Shown here piece by piece: positions 1 through 12,039 of a stretch of DNA of 64,000 nt. This DNA is from Akanthomyces muscarius. Its lineage: Eukaryota; Ascomycota; Sordariomycetes; Hypocreales; Cordycipitaceae. Numbering within the stretch: position 1 is the stretch's first letter; each line of letters opens with the position of its first letter. The translations under genes were made by a program, and so were the position numbers. The stretch lies in NCBI RefSeq assembly GCF_028009165.1, contig NC_079242.1, positions 3,224,001 through 3,288,000 on the forward strand, read 5' to 3'. The notes beneath the pieces are model-generated. The model did no database searches, had not been told where the DNA came from, and was given only the letters and a program-made list of their open reading frames with translations.

Positions 1-437
1 ATCAATAAATTTCAGATATGATCTGTAGTAAAACTGAAAAAGCTAGGAAAGACAAAGACTCAAGAAATACAGATCCCATCTGGCCTCTCCAATCGTTCCG
101 AAAAAAAAAAACGCCGTTGAAACAATAAAAATCGTATGCGCCACTTTTTCTCATTTTGATAGTTGCAAAGAAGCCAATAAAACATTTGGTACAATGCAGT
201 GATCATGTCAAGATTTTCTGGCTCTCTCATGGAAGAGGCGCGGCCGTTACCAAATGGAATCATCCGCAGATAGCTGCTGCGCCAATCCATCGAGTCGTCA
301 CAGGTGTGGCTTATGAGTAAAGGTAAGAAAAACAGGCTGAAATACATGTCAAGAGGTCGAATGCAACTCTAATCCTTCAATGCAAAGTCGTGTACACATA
401 TCTGCTAGAGGGCGGCGGCAGAGCCATTCCCATGTGG
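1..437. other. 3' flank of the kinase gene, no gene seen
   Basis: AT-rich non-coding stretch downstream of the minus-strand kinase gene. Only short unsupported reading frames occur. It presumably holds the 3' UTR and terminator of that gene. Confidence 0.5.
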
Positions 438-2516
438 CTATGTTTGGATACCGTTCTGGTAGGTCTGATGATGGTGGTCGTCACCATCGTGGTGCAGAGT
501 AACGCTGTTGAACTCGAGGAACGGGTCTGCGATTTCGTTTCCTGGCGTAGATAGACCACTGTCCAACGGCACACCCGGCATCTGCCTGGCACCGCTGATA
601 TCGACACTCTCGCTCTCCTTGACGTTTCGAAAATTGACGGTATCGATGCCGCGGCCAGCATGAGGAACGATGGGGGGTTTCATATGTCGGATGAGAGCCC
701 ATTGTGTGGTGCGGAAGAATGGATGGACTTTAATGTCGGAGGCGCCAGCTCGGGCGCCCAGTCGTCGGTTCTCGTCCTTGATAAGCAGCTTCCGAATCAG
801 GGACTTGCAAAGACTGCAAGGTCGTTAGCATGGCTCAAAGTGGCACAGTCGATGTACGAGATTGCGTTGATTGCTTACTTTGAGATCTGTGGGGCACCGG
901 CGTGGTCGGGGAAGGGAATGTCCTCGCGAAGAATGTTGGCAAATGTGGCATTGCGATTCTTGCCCTTGAAGGGGGTGGTGCCGTAAAGCATCTCATAGAT
1001 GAGAATGCCGAGCGTCCACCAGTCGACAGCACTTGTATGGCCGCTACCCTTAATAACTTCTGGCGCAATGTATTCCTCGGTGCCGACGAAAGAGTTGGTG
1101 CGGAAGTTGGCGATGCAAGATCTGGTATCGATGGTGGGGAGGGCGTCCGTTCGTGCGCCATTCTTGCCGACAATCATGGTTGGTTTGCCGCCGAGGTCAG
1201 ATTGTTTTGACAAGTCGAAATCTGAAAGCATAATGTGTCCAGACTGGTGTAGAAGAATATCTGCGACGTTTGTTAGGCGGCCTGGGGAGTCACGGGATAC
1301 TATTTGACTTACTTTCAGGCTTGAGATCTCTGTAGATGAAGCCCATCAGATGCAGGTACTCGAGAGCAGCCGTGACTTCGGCAGCGTAGAATCGCGCATC
1401 GTCTTCGGGAATGCACTTTCCAGGGCGAGTCTGCAGGGCGCGGAAGAATTCGCCTCCGCTGCAGTACTCCATGCACAGATAGAGATGGTCCTCGGACTGG
1501 AAAGAATGGTAGAGGGTGACAATAAACGGGTGGTTACTTGTCGCCAGGATTTCCTGCTCTGCGAGGGCTCTCTTGATTTTGTTGCGCTTAATCATTTCCT
1601 TCTTGCTCAAGACTACACAGACTGTTAGTTGCTTGCGACGGACGGAGGGACGGTGAGGCGTACCCTTCATCGCATATAGGCGATTGCTCTTTTTCTCACG
1701 GACAAGATAGACCTTGCCGACGTCTCCCTTTCCGATGAGCTTGATCTTGTCAAAGCTAGAGGGATTGACCTCCACATTGCGGACCTTGATCGAATTGGAG
1801 CTGTACGTGCGGCGGAAGGCGGCGTTGGTGGCCTTTGGGGGCGGAAGAGCGCCGAGGGTGTCGTCATCCTGCAATCCAGCGGCGTGAGCTTTAGCGTGGG
1901 CGTTGGCGGAGCTGATGAGACCAACCTTGCCGGAGTCGGGGCTCTGAAAGACGGGATCCTTGCCGAGCTCGGCGGTGCCCGGGCGAGCGCCGTCGATGCC
2001 CACGACCTTGTCGGCATCATTGACAAACATGCCCTGGGCGTTAGGTGCGCTTGCTACTCGCCTCAGCCGGCGAGCCAACTCCTCCTTGGTCTCTGTGGTG
2101 GCGTGCTCGCCGGCGCCGCCCGCAGGGCCCGAGATGTGCAACGATGGCGTATCGGGGGGGCTTGGGGGCACAGAGCCGTCGTTGTGATGGCGGAGGCCAG
2201 GCTGGCCCTGGTGTACAAAGTAGGGGTTAGCGTGAGCCGTCGGGCTCATGGCCTCCTCGAGCTGGTTGCCCTCGCTAGCCACAGTATGAGCGCGAAGTCG
2301 GCCGACGGTATTGCTGAAGAACTTTGTGTGGCGGGAGGGTTTGGGGCTGGCCATGTTGTCGGCGGCACTGCCCGTGTTGACGGTGATGTTGGAGGAGCCG
2401 GGCGAGGGCGAGGCATTCTTTTCTTTGTCGGCAGGCGCGGGGCTGTTGATGCGGAAGAAGTTGCGTATTCGGTGGCTGACCTGGCCCGAGGGGCCATTGG
2501 AGTTTTTGGACGGCAT
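438..2516 (-). CDS. nrc-2: Nrc-2/Fpk1-type AGC serine/threonine kinase
   Basis: Model complement(join(438..813,879..1260,1313..1612,1664..2516)), 636 aa; all three introns are GT-AG with closed frames. Residues 1-250 are Ser/Pro-rich and disordered. The AGC kinase domain follows: glycine loop GKGDVGKV near 263, the lysine of YAMK at 284, catalytic YRDLKPEN, and DFDLSK in place of DFG, which is normal for this family. An insert precedes GTEEYIAPE. Yeast Fpk1/Kin82 activate phospholipid flippases at the plasma membrane and Neurospora NRC-2 restrains conidiation. Those roles are inferred here from motif order and the DFD signature. The start is the first ATG of the long frame. The second and third introns interrupt the kinase domain near the catalytic loop and late in the C-lobe. 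Confidence 0.93.
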
Positions 2517-4842
2517 GGTGACGGGCAGGTGATGGACTGAGGAGGTTCCTTGATCTTGCTTGGACGGGGGCTAAAAATCACGCGGTCGATGCCATGGCTT
2601 GCCCGCAGCTGAGAAGAGGGCGAATGGACGCTGGCGGTGATGCTATCAGTCGAAGTATCAGCAGGACGATTCGGGGACAGGGAAGAGAAGAGGAATGGGA
2701 AAGCGATGATGCCAACGAGGGGGGAGGGTGGAGATGGACAGCGACAGAACGTGGGCGCGGGAGGCCGAGATGGCGCATCTCGCCTCGCACCAGCGCGAGT
2801 TGGGCGGTTCGAGTTGCTGAGCAATCAGCAGAGCACTGGCCGGCAGGCTAATGCTGGCGCTAAAACACCCAAGCACACTGTATTTGGACACCTGTCCAGG
2901 CATCCAGGCCCTGACAGCCCTGAAGGCTTGCAGCTGGCATCCAAATACAGTGGGCACCTCGCTGGACAGAAGCAAAGAAGGTGTGCTGTGGCTGTGGGGA
3001 GACGGCGCTCGACTGGGGTTGGCCCACCAAAGACGTCCGGATAGGCCAGAGCCGTGGCACCGTGGCTGGAACGTCTGCACGCCAGCAGTGAAGAGGGGCT
3101 GCTTGGCCCAACCAGGTTGCCAGTAAACCATGGACCGTCCAGGCTGCCTTCTAGAATCTAATCTAATAAACGTTGATGCATAATTCCGAGTCGCATGGAC
3201 CCGTACGACCAAACAGCAACGCGGATGCCATTTGGGTGCTCGACATTGGCGGGTTTCTGGATCAAGGCCAGTGTAGTCTCGCAGCCACTAAACTGGAGCG
3301 TTACGAGCCTCAGCAGGCCTTGATGGCAAGGCGCGCTAGCTGAGCCTCGCAAGCCCTCACTAATGGACACACCAATAATGTTGTACCTAGAGGCAATATT
3401 GAGTCGTCGCCTAGCAAGTCGCCTAGGTAGGTAGATGCAATTACCATCTTGTGCTACTTGACTCGTAATACTGCTGTACGACTCGGCAACAGTCAGATAA
3501 ACGTTCCCGGCACGTTCCAACCATGTACCGCAAAGACCAATTTGAGGGGTCAAATCTGAACCCTGTTCAACATGGCATTGCCGCTTTGCCAAGGCGATAT
3601 TGCGGTACCATTAAACAGCTAACCTGTAGGCCTGGCTGACTCGATTTACCATCCTCAACGCCGCGCCTTGTATCGCCTGCTTTGAAATACACCCAGAAAC
3701 TCTTGGTGACCTTCTGCCTATTTACCTCTACCGGCATCGCGAGCTTCCACTGTCAGAGAGCCATCCGGCCGGCTTTCGTCCGTCCTCGCCATCCCATTCC
3801 ACAACGTTTTGCCCTCCCGGCGCTAATTACTCTCCAGCCAGTCACGGCTCCGGAGAAAAGAACTGCCTTGGCCAAAGAAAGACGCAATTTGCATCCTGCC
3901 ACTGCACCTTTGTCTAATTACCGGACTCCAGCTCACCTACTCGTGCTGTGTGTGGCGCCTTGCGCTCTATTCGCCCGCCATCCCATCCTCCTAGAGCGCG
4001 TCGTCAGCCTTCGCAAATCCAACTTCCGTCTCTCCCACACCACCTCTGCCTTGTCCCCCGTCTTCGCAAGCTGATGAGGTAAAGAATAAAGTTCTTTCAT
4101 CTGTCATGTGGTTGTAATAGCTACCTGCACTGCAGGTCCAAATTGTGTCCATAAGCTCTCCGCATAGCCTGCCGGACAGATTGCCAGCCATCTTACACTT
4201 AGTACGGAGTGCTTGCGGCTTCCTTTGCCAAAGTAATCCTTGCTACCTTCGATTCTCTGTCCGCAACCCTGTAAATGGGTGGTAGATTTACAGTCCTTGC
4301 CTTCGCCCGACAAGCCACAGCCTGCTCAGTACAGCCGACTCCGTAAGAGCCGCCGTCAGCCAACTACGTACCTCCCTGCCTTGTTCAACTGGGCTTGCGC
4401 CGCGTAACCCTACAGCCCTAAACTTGGGCAGCTCAGCCTTGCCACGATATCAAAAGTGCCCAGGCTCATTCCGCTTCTGGATAAGCCAAATCGAGCGACG
4501 CGTCGACTGTCTGGGCTTTCGTCTGCACTTACGAGTCCTCTAGACCACAGCACATACTTTCCGGACGGAGCAGGACGGTGTCCAGTGTCCCTAGTGAGAG
4601 ATTTCGGTCTCCTAGACCAATGCGGCATTCGAATCCCTGAGCATGTTTAGTGACGGTGTCTTGCGCGGCTACATATCAGCAGGGCTGGCTTTCGGTCATC
4701 TCGCCGCTCGGTGATTTGAAACTGAGTCCGAGGCTGAAAAAAAGTAAAATTACACCTTCCGAAATATTCAAATCTAGCCAGGGCCCTACCCATTTTCCAT
4801 GTCTGAATCACCATAACGCCTGATTGTTGACCTCCAGTTGCA
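2517..4842. other. intergenic region, no convincing gene
   Basis: This 2.3-kb stretch lies upstream of the kinase gene and downstream of the C2H2 gene. It contains a perfect 13-bp inverted repeat (listed separately), CT-rich tracts and a CCTAGGTAGGTA motif at 3421-3438. Reading frames at 3158-3592 (-) and 3682-4074 (+) lack recognisable domains and a coding-like composition. Confidence 0.45.
2876..2952. repeat. 13-bp perfect inverted repeat with 51-bp loop
   Basis: The left arm at 2876-2888 (CACTGTATTTGGA) is matched exactly in inverse orientation by 2940-2952. One more outward base pair follows a single mismatch. It lies about 360 bp upstream of the kinase start codon, so it could be a promoter or 5' UTR hairpin, or the remnant of a small inverted-repeat element. 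Confidence 0.7.
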
Positions 4843-5902
4843 TCACAGGCCTGATGCCATGTCCTCGCCTTCAGATTCACCCGATGACTGTGATTCCAAG
4901 TTTTCATCCCGCCGCATGATGAGATCTTTCAGTTTCCTTCTGTTATTCCTGTACGTCAGTATATCTTCCACTTCCTGATCCCGCGTTGACGGCGTCACTT
5001 GGTTGCCGTCGCTGTCTTTCAGGAAGTCCGGAACAGCCTCCCCATCTGCCTCGAGCCGAGTGGTCCAATCCCAGCTATTCCTTGGTCCATCCCCAACATG
5101 CCAAGCCATCGGTACCAAGTGAGCCCTCTCCATGTGCTTGGCCAGAGCCGCGGCATCGTCATGCTGCGTGGCTGATTTCCCGGCGCATTTACCCCACAGG
5201 CAGCGGTGCTGTTGATGCTGAGGCCTGAGGTGAACTGCATGCACATGTCGGCGCATTGTGTCCATGTTATGCAAATCCGCCTGGCAGCCGGACCATTCGC
5301 ACAAAAAACGCGTAAATACCGGCTTCAAAGCGAGGTAGAGCTCCCTCGGTTGCGGTGAATCTGACCGCGCGGCAGTCTTGCGCCGACGCTTCAATCTGTA
5401 GTCTGGTGCTTGCGTCTGTCTGCCAGACCGGCCAACGCGCATAACTGATTTGGGTCTAACGCCGCCTCGCATCTCAGCATATGACAGGCCAGCCTTCCAT
5501 CCTTTGGGGCGGCCTCTCTTCTTGCGCGGCGGCTCATCCTCTGCCGTGGTAGCTTCTAAAGTCACGTTAGCCACTCTTGTCCCCGTGATGATGAATTGTA
5601 GTGACTGGTCATTTACCTGTGATGGCGACATCGTATTCGGAGTACTCGTGCACTTTGATCGGCGAGGTCCTCAATACCACGGATACGGGAGCCGGTGCCG
5701 ACAGAGTTGACCCTCTAGGCACGGGCTGTGCAGCGAGAGGACCCGCTGGGCGCGCCTTCTGAGCAGTTGCATTTTGATATGCAGGACTGGGACGGTTGAC
5801 AACTCGTGTATATGACTCCTCGACATCTGCATGAGGATTGTCGGGTCTGCTGGGCGTGGCGCGTGCTCCTGGAAACGGCGCGTATTGTTCGTCTATATCC
5901 AT
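4843..5902 (-). CDS. AT-hook and C2H2 zinc-finger DNA-binding protein
   Basis: Model complement(join(4843..5555,5617..5902)), 332 aa. The 61-bp intron has donor GTAAAT, a GCTAACG branch site and acceptor TTTAG, and fuses the two open frames. An in-frame ATG at 5935 would add 11 residues. The N-terminal third is Pro/Ala-rich and disordered. An AT-hook core (KKRGRPKG) follows directly after the splice junction. Then come two C2H2-like units: C-x4-C with a distal HVHAVH, and a second with CLWGKC and HMERAH. The C-terminus is acidic and Ser-rich. The combination points to a nuclear DNA-binding protein or transcription factor. I do not recognise a named orthologue. Confidence 0.82.
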
Positions 5903-5935
5903 GGTGGCGCCACCAGCATCGCGCCCGTGAGTCAA

Positions 5936-7098
5936 GCAGGTCCTAATGCGGCAATGATTTCGGGTTAAAAAAAATGCATCAAAAATCCTTTATACCAGTA
6001 TATCAGGCAGTGGGCGTGAGCGGTTCGGCGGGCGCCGCGGGCCAGGCAAAACAGGGAAGCTCGATGGTGGTTGGGAATGGTCTAGCCCTGCGGTTTGCAG
6101 GCTAACTTACCTTGTGCTGAAGCCACACGCTCGCTGGCCGGGCGCCAGCCGCACCAACCAGTTGGCGTTTCATAGGCCTGAATACTGCGTGCTACTGGGT
6201 TAATGAATCCACCGCAGCCTGCAGCCTCGCATCCACAAACCTACACATCACTGCCACCTATTCGCACCAGCTAGCCCATGAGCCCAGTCCCGAATTCCCT
6301 CAACTTTATCCACATCGACCGTCCTTGATCGATTACTGGCCGGGTTGCTGTTAGCCTCCGAGCCTTTAGCCCCGGCCGCCCGGTGTGACTCTACGGCGGC
6401 CATCTTGCTTGTGTCTCTAGCGCGGGGTCTATTGAGGTATCCCGCATTGGCAGTGTGCCGTTGGTACACGAAGCCGCTGCCTTTCTTCCACCATCGCAAG
6501 AAGAAAAAGAAGCAGCCAAAAAAAGAAAAAGCATGATGTCTAGTTATCAATCGGGGCCATGGAGCCTCCACGGTCCCGTAAAATATGCCGGACCACCGCC
6601 ATCATACGTCTGGAAGCAGTAGCCTGGTCGCTAACGCAGAAGGCTGCCTGATGGACCGCCAACCGGGTACAACATGCGAGCGATCCCGAGTCACCACTAT
6701 AACCAAAGAGTCACGGCACACGCACGCTTCCACCAGGCTGACGCCAGGCTATACGTGTCGAGATTGCAACGACGTAGGCCTCGCCAGACCGCCCGAGCTC
6801 GTCTGGCCACCGGCATCGCTGTCATATGCCACTCTTGCGGTGGCTCGCGCACCCAAGTCCGAGTGGCATTGGCGCCATCGGAATTCTTCCCCAATCTGGC
6901 CTTCGAAAAAAGAACTGCCGGATTAGGCGCTTTATTTGTAGTCGATCGGCCCCAGTGTAGTGTATGCTATGCTGTGTGCCAAGTTCACGGCTGCCTGCCC
7001 TGCCGACATCCGAGCCTACCTACCTAGGTAATATCCGCAGACGCCCCAGGCATCTCTTCCCTTGTTCCTTTTCACAACCTCTCCCCCAAAGCCTCTGA
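5936..7098. other. intergenic promoter region between divergent genes
   Basis: This 1.16-kb stretch separates the divergent C2H2 and M61-like genes. No supported gene was seen. A CCTACCTACCTAGGTA motif lies at 7015-7030, close to the M61-like start. Confidence 0.45.
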
Positions 7099-8858
7099 AT
7101 GAAGTCATACAACATGTTGAGGAAATCTCACCCCGTCCTCTCCCTCAAAATACGGCCACACTTTACATCAAGAGGTGATGTCTCTCACCTGTCGGTATCT
7201 TACACCATACCCAAATCAGCCTTCACGGGCCCAAACCCGCACTTAAACTACACAACTTGGTTCGGTAACTTTGCCGCACATCCATACACAGAGTCGGACA
7301 TATATGCGACGGATACCGCCGGACGCTTGCCATTTATATTTGTGGACGAAACAAGCACCCTGCAGCAATGGCGCCTCGGCAGAGATCCCTTCAGCGACTT
7401 GACCTTGAAGATGGACGTCTTCCCTCGCAAGATTGATAGCCATACTGCTCCTGGCCCGAGAGTTGACTTACGCTTCGATCAAGGAGGGCTAATCGGCACT
7501 GGTGGCTGGTTTCTGCCGCAGGTTGCCCAGCGCGACCTTTACACACACACCGTCGAATGGGATTTGTCTGGGGGAACACCAGGGACGCGCGCTGTCTGGA
7601 CTTACGGAGAAGGACCTTACCGTGTTGAGCAACTTGGCACTGTCGATACCTTCACACGCTCTTGTTTCATGGTTGGGCCTATCCAGAGCTCCCCACCCGG
7701 ACCGCAGCTGCACCCTGCGCCTGGCACCTGTGCCACATACTGGTTTGGAAGCCTGCCACCAGTTCTTCAACGCCTCAAAAGCTTCAACACAGCTTTATAC
7801 ACACCGATGGCAGACTTTTTCCAAGACCTGGACGGCTCATATCGCGTTTTTATTCGAACTGCTCCCCGAGGTTGGGGCGGTTCCAGCTTTCTAGGCAGTT
7901 ATATACTGGAATACAGCGACTCCATATTGGACGCAGCAGATGAAGAAGTCACAAATCTGCTTGCGCATGAAATGGTCCACAGCTTCACGGCTTTGAGCAA
8001 TGAGGAGAATGGCGAGGAGAATGCCTGGTATATCGAAGGTAAGCCATCAAGCATTTACCCCTTCTTGCGGGCTTTGGCTGACACCGGTCAGGAATTGCCG
8101 AGTATTACGCAATCTTCCTGCCATACCGCTTCGGCCTCGTCCCACCATCCTACGTGACTACGAGGATCAACGGTAATTTGTACAGATACTACGCCAATCC
8201 GGAAATCAACATTCCCATGGACGATGCAATGAAATATTTCTTTACGTCATGGTATTCAGAGTGGATACCGTACGATCGCGGGTTTGTATATCTTCTCTTG
8301 GTAGACGACCAACTACGACGCCTACCTGGTGAGCGCGATTCGAATTCCTCCGGTCTCTTCGATCGAATTGTCCTGGAGCTCTCGGCGAGATGGAGGCGAG
8401 GCGAAAAGGTTCAGCGAAAAGATTGGCTTGCGAGTATCGATCGTTTCTTGCAAGGCAGAGTTGACTGTGCCGCTCAGCTACACGCCGTCTTGACCGGCAA
8501 ACCAAGCATCAACCTCGCGGGCCGGCGCGTGGGATCGACGAGAAACACGCTGCGCGAGACGAGACAATGTGTTATCCAGTATGGTTATAGTAGACTGTCT
8601 GCATCGAGGGGCATTGTTGAAGGCCTGGTGCCCGGATCGCATGCCGAGGGGGCTGGCTTGTGCAACGGCGATGTGATTGTTAGAACGGGGTCTGTTACCG
8701 AGGCTGCGCAGGATCCTCTTGCGAAATACTTTGTGGTAGTGAACAGAGACGGGGAGGAGACTCGAATCGAGTATTCCCCTCGTGAGGACCGAGAAGTGTC
8801 GTGTTGGTTGCTGGAGAGCTTCAAGGAGGACATTATACCCGCAAGCTTCATACGCTAG
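7099..8858 (+). CDS. M61-like (glycyl aminopeptidase-type) metallopeptidase with C-terminal PDZ
   Basis: Model join(7099..8038,8092..8858), 568 aa; the 53-bp intron splices WYIEG to IAEYYA and restores the conserved peptidase helix. Residues 1-230 resemble the N-terminal beta domain of M61 peptidases. HEMVH at 290-294 is the zinc-binding HExxH motif and WYIEGIAEYY supplies the third ligand Glu downstream. The C-terminal ~100 residues look like a PDZ module (VEGLVPGSHAEGAGLCNGD). No signal peptide or membrane segment is visible, so a cytosolic enzyme is likely. M61 peptidases are mostly bacterial and patchy in fungi, so the family placement is good but the substrate is unknown. Confidence 0.85.
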
Positions 8859-9249
8859 ATGGCTTGACTGGAGACAGATGCTCGGCTAAGCCACAAATTC
8901 GTTATGAGCGCCTTTTTTATACTTTACTCCAAATTATACTAGAATTCCCCAAGATTTTGAAAGTATCTCAATCTCGACTTCAGTGTAAACATCTTGGCAT
9001 TTTGATGCTGTATGCGTACTTTGTAGGTCGTGGTACTTCAGCTGAAGTGGGCAAGTGGGCTTCCAGTATTCAGCCTCAGCACTATTATCTCCGCCGCGCA
9101 TCACTCGTGATCTGGGCGCTTGCTTTCATTCTTTTTTCCCTCTTTTTTTCTTCTCAATTTTTCTTTTCAATTTTTCTTTCCAAAGTTTTTCCTCCAAACT
9201 TGTTCTTCCACCGCCCCATGGACGCAGTGACGAGGAGACAACGCTGGCG
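8859..9249. other. 5' region of the NLR-like gene
   Basis: AT-rich, with a strong pyrimidine tract at 9128-9195. A frame opens at ATG 9055 and stays open into the gene, but it encodes a Phe-rich translation of the CT tract. It is more likely 5' UTR or promoter than protein. Confidence 0.5.
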
Positions 9250-12033
9250 ATGGATATGCTCCCATTCCGGGTGAGCAGCGACCCCGAAGCCCGCGGCACC
9301 TTAGAGGCCTTTGGACCCGGCAACGCCACACTAGGCATCAGCCTGCAGCTCGTCGAGCCGGGCACGAACCGATGGATTTTTGCCGACGAGCACGTGAACG
9401 CCTGGCTCAGCGGGCAGCCCGACGCAGGCTGGGTCGCGCCGGGGCAGGACGCGACGTTGCAGACCATGCGCAAGCTGTGGCTCTACGGGCCGTCGGGCTC
9501 GGGCCGGACGCTGCTGGCGGCGACGCTGGCGCACCATCTTCTGCAGCGGCTGCCGAGTGAGACGGAGCATGCTGTGTGCTATTACTTTGCGGGCGACGGC
9601 GGGACGGAGAATGAGGCCGTTGCGTGCCTGCGGACGCTGGTTGCACAGCTGGCGCAGCAGAGCGAGGCCGCGTATGACGATTTTCACAAGTCTGTCAAAT
9701 TTGGAGCCTTGCCATCTGGGTGTGATTTCACAAACGGAGGCGTGCGCTTGTTCAATGCAGAGTACGCCGTAGACCTAGGCCATCTGCTGGAAGCAATGTC
9801 GCGTCATTTTAGCAAGGTGTCCCTTGTGGTCAGAGGCATTGATTACATGGCGGCGGCGCTGGCACTGCAGCTGACTGCCATGGCCGACGCACCGAGCTCG
9901 AGCATCAGGACAGTCTTTACATCCGGCGACGGGGACGGCCAGCAGGATGCCTGCATGCAAACAGTGTCGTGCCCCGTGGAGGTGATGGCCGCGCAGGAGG
10001 AGGTGCGGCTGTATGTGCGCAGCGAGATGGAGCGACGAATAGACAAAGGCGATATCTTCCTGGGAATTGATCAGCCTAGGAAAGAGATTGAAGAATACAT
10101 ATTGGGCAACAACCATGGATCGTAAGTGCCAGAGTGTGTCTCATTGGCTGGGGCAAAACCGCTGACATTGACATGGAAAAGCTGGCTGTGGGCGGTTACA
10201 ACGCTGGATGACCAGTGCGATCTGCTACGGAGGAATTTATGGGTGCCATTGACAACACGCGCGGACGTCCACGGCGAATCGCAAATACCAGATACTTCCA
10301 AGCCTGCGTTCGATCCATACTTGGAACGTATCCTGCGCGACAACGATTCGATGCCCAAGTTCGTTCTCACACGAACGGCACATTGGCTGGCAATGGCAGA
10401 AAACGAACCGACGTTTCGCTTGACTGCTGATGAGCACTTGAAGGCGCTGACTGTCCTGTATGGAACAACAAACGAAGAGTTTCGTACCTCAAGGCGAACA
10501 ATTCATGCCCAAGATGTCATTCATGCCTGCCGTCCAATAGTTCGGCTGACTCACGTAGCGGGTATCTCGACCTTTCAGTTCAAGCACAAAACCGTCTACG
10601 CCTACCTCATTCACATTCTTCCTTCCTACAACATGCCCTTGAAAGACATTAGCTACGACGGCTACATAATGGGTCGCGAGTTTAAAGACTTTGTCACAAT
10701 CTGCAACGCACTCGCCCGCCATGACGCCGGTTGCGCCGAGTCCTTGTTCCAAAAACTGCTCTCCGCTCAGCGGAAGCTCTTTGGCCCGGACGATGCCGAC
10801 ACGCTCTTTACGCAAGAGCACTTCGCTTCATTTTGCTGGGACCAAGGCCGCCTCGAAGAGGCAGAGCGTCTGTACCTCGACATTGTCCGGGGGTACGAGC
10901 GAGCGCCGCCGGACATCATAGACCCGCAGCACAACGTCCTCAACAATCTCGGCATCTTTTACAAGCGCCAGGGGCGCTACGCAGAGGCAGAGCACTACTA
11001 CCAAGCCGCGCTGCGAGGCCGCGAGGCGTGCCACGGCGCCGCGCACGAGAGCACTCTGCACACGGTCGGCAATATGGCGCAAATGTACGCAGCGCAGGGC
11101 AACGCCGCCGCGGCGCAGGGACAGTGGGCAAAGGCCCTCCCACTGTGTGAGGGGACCTTTGGCCGGCACCACGCCACGACGCTCTCGACTGTGTACAACC
11201 TAGGCCTCACGCACAAGAGCCTCGGCGAGCACGATGCGGCCGAGGCGCTGTTGGCCCGAGCTCTCGCGGAGCATGAGCAGGTCTATGGGCCAGAGGACGG
11301 CAGCACGCTGGACGTGGTGACCTCTCTCGCGCACTTGCACTTGCTGCGCGACAGCGACGTGGCCGCCGAGGCCCTGTATAGTCGTGCGCTGACGTCCTAC
11401 GAGAAGCTCCAGGGGCCGAATGGGGAGAATGTGCTGCGCACGTGCCATAGTCTCGCCAAGGCCTACCACGCCCTGGAGCGCATGCAAGACGCTGAGAGGA
11501 TGGCGAAGCGCGCTCTGCACGGGTTCGAAGCGACCGTGGGCCCGGACAGCATTGACGCCGTCGACGTCGCGTACACGCTGTTCCTGGGCTACATTGAGGA
11601 GGAGCGGCTGCGCGACGCCGTCGTATTAGGCGAGCGCGTGCTCGCAGGGTTTGAAACGGCCCGCGACGATGGTGATGGCCGCGAGGGCATCGCGGCGTCG
11701 GTGGCGGATAACATGGCGCTTGCGCACGCCAAGCTTGGTGAACTCGCGCCGGCCGAGGCGCTCTGGCAGCGTGCGTATCAAGGCCATGTCCAGGCGCGCG
11801 GAGAGCGGGATGAGCTGTCGCTCGCAGTGGCGAATAATCTCGGGCTGCTGCACATGAGGCAGGAAAGAGTGGAGGAGGCGCAGCGCTGGCTGAAGTGCGC
11901 CTTCGAGGGTTATGAGGGTTTGCAAGGGACGGAAGGGGAGATGGCGAGGCGCATTGCGAGGGATTTGGCTAGCGTTGAACGAGAGATGAAAGTGAGAGCA
12001 GGCGATTCCACGGCTGGCCTTGGTAGACAGTAG
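9250..12033 (+). CDS. NLR-like STAND protein: NACHT-type NTPase module plus TPR array
   Basis: Model join(9250..10121,10182..12033), 907 aa; the 60-bp GT-AG intron joins NNHGS to WLWAV. An alternative start at 9055 would add 65 residues of CT-tract translation. Residues ~30-300 follow the layout of fungal NACHT proteins: RW[FI] entry motif, then LWLYGPSGSGRT as P-loop, a Walker B-like SLVVRGIDYM and a sensor-like VFTSGDGD. From ~500 to ~870 there are at least seven ~42-residue kinesin-light-chain-type TPRs (for example NNLGIFYKRQGRYAEAEHYY). Such proteins act in non-self recognition and heterokaryon incompatibility. Here the P-loop Lys is Arg (residue 86), the Walker B Asp is Arg and the sensor Arg is Gly. 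Almost no N-terminal effector domain is present. It may be a signalling-dead or regulatory NLR. Confidence 0.85.
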
Positions 12034-12039
12034 TAACAA

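Noticed and set aside
875..1231. DFD instead of DFG in the Nrc-2-type kinase
   Set aside because: DFDLSK is the normal form in this AGC subfamily and does not indicate a dead kinase.
3158..3592. 144-codon minus-strand frame
   Set aside because: No domain, no codon bias, and it spans a CCTAGGTAGGTA intergenic motif.
9055..9249. N-terminal extension of the NLR-like protein from ATG 9055
   Set aside because: It translates a CT-rich tract into a Phe/Ser/Leu run without family similarity; 9250 is the better start.
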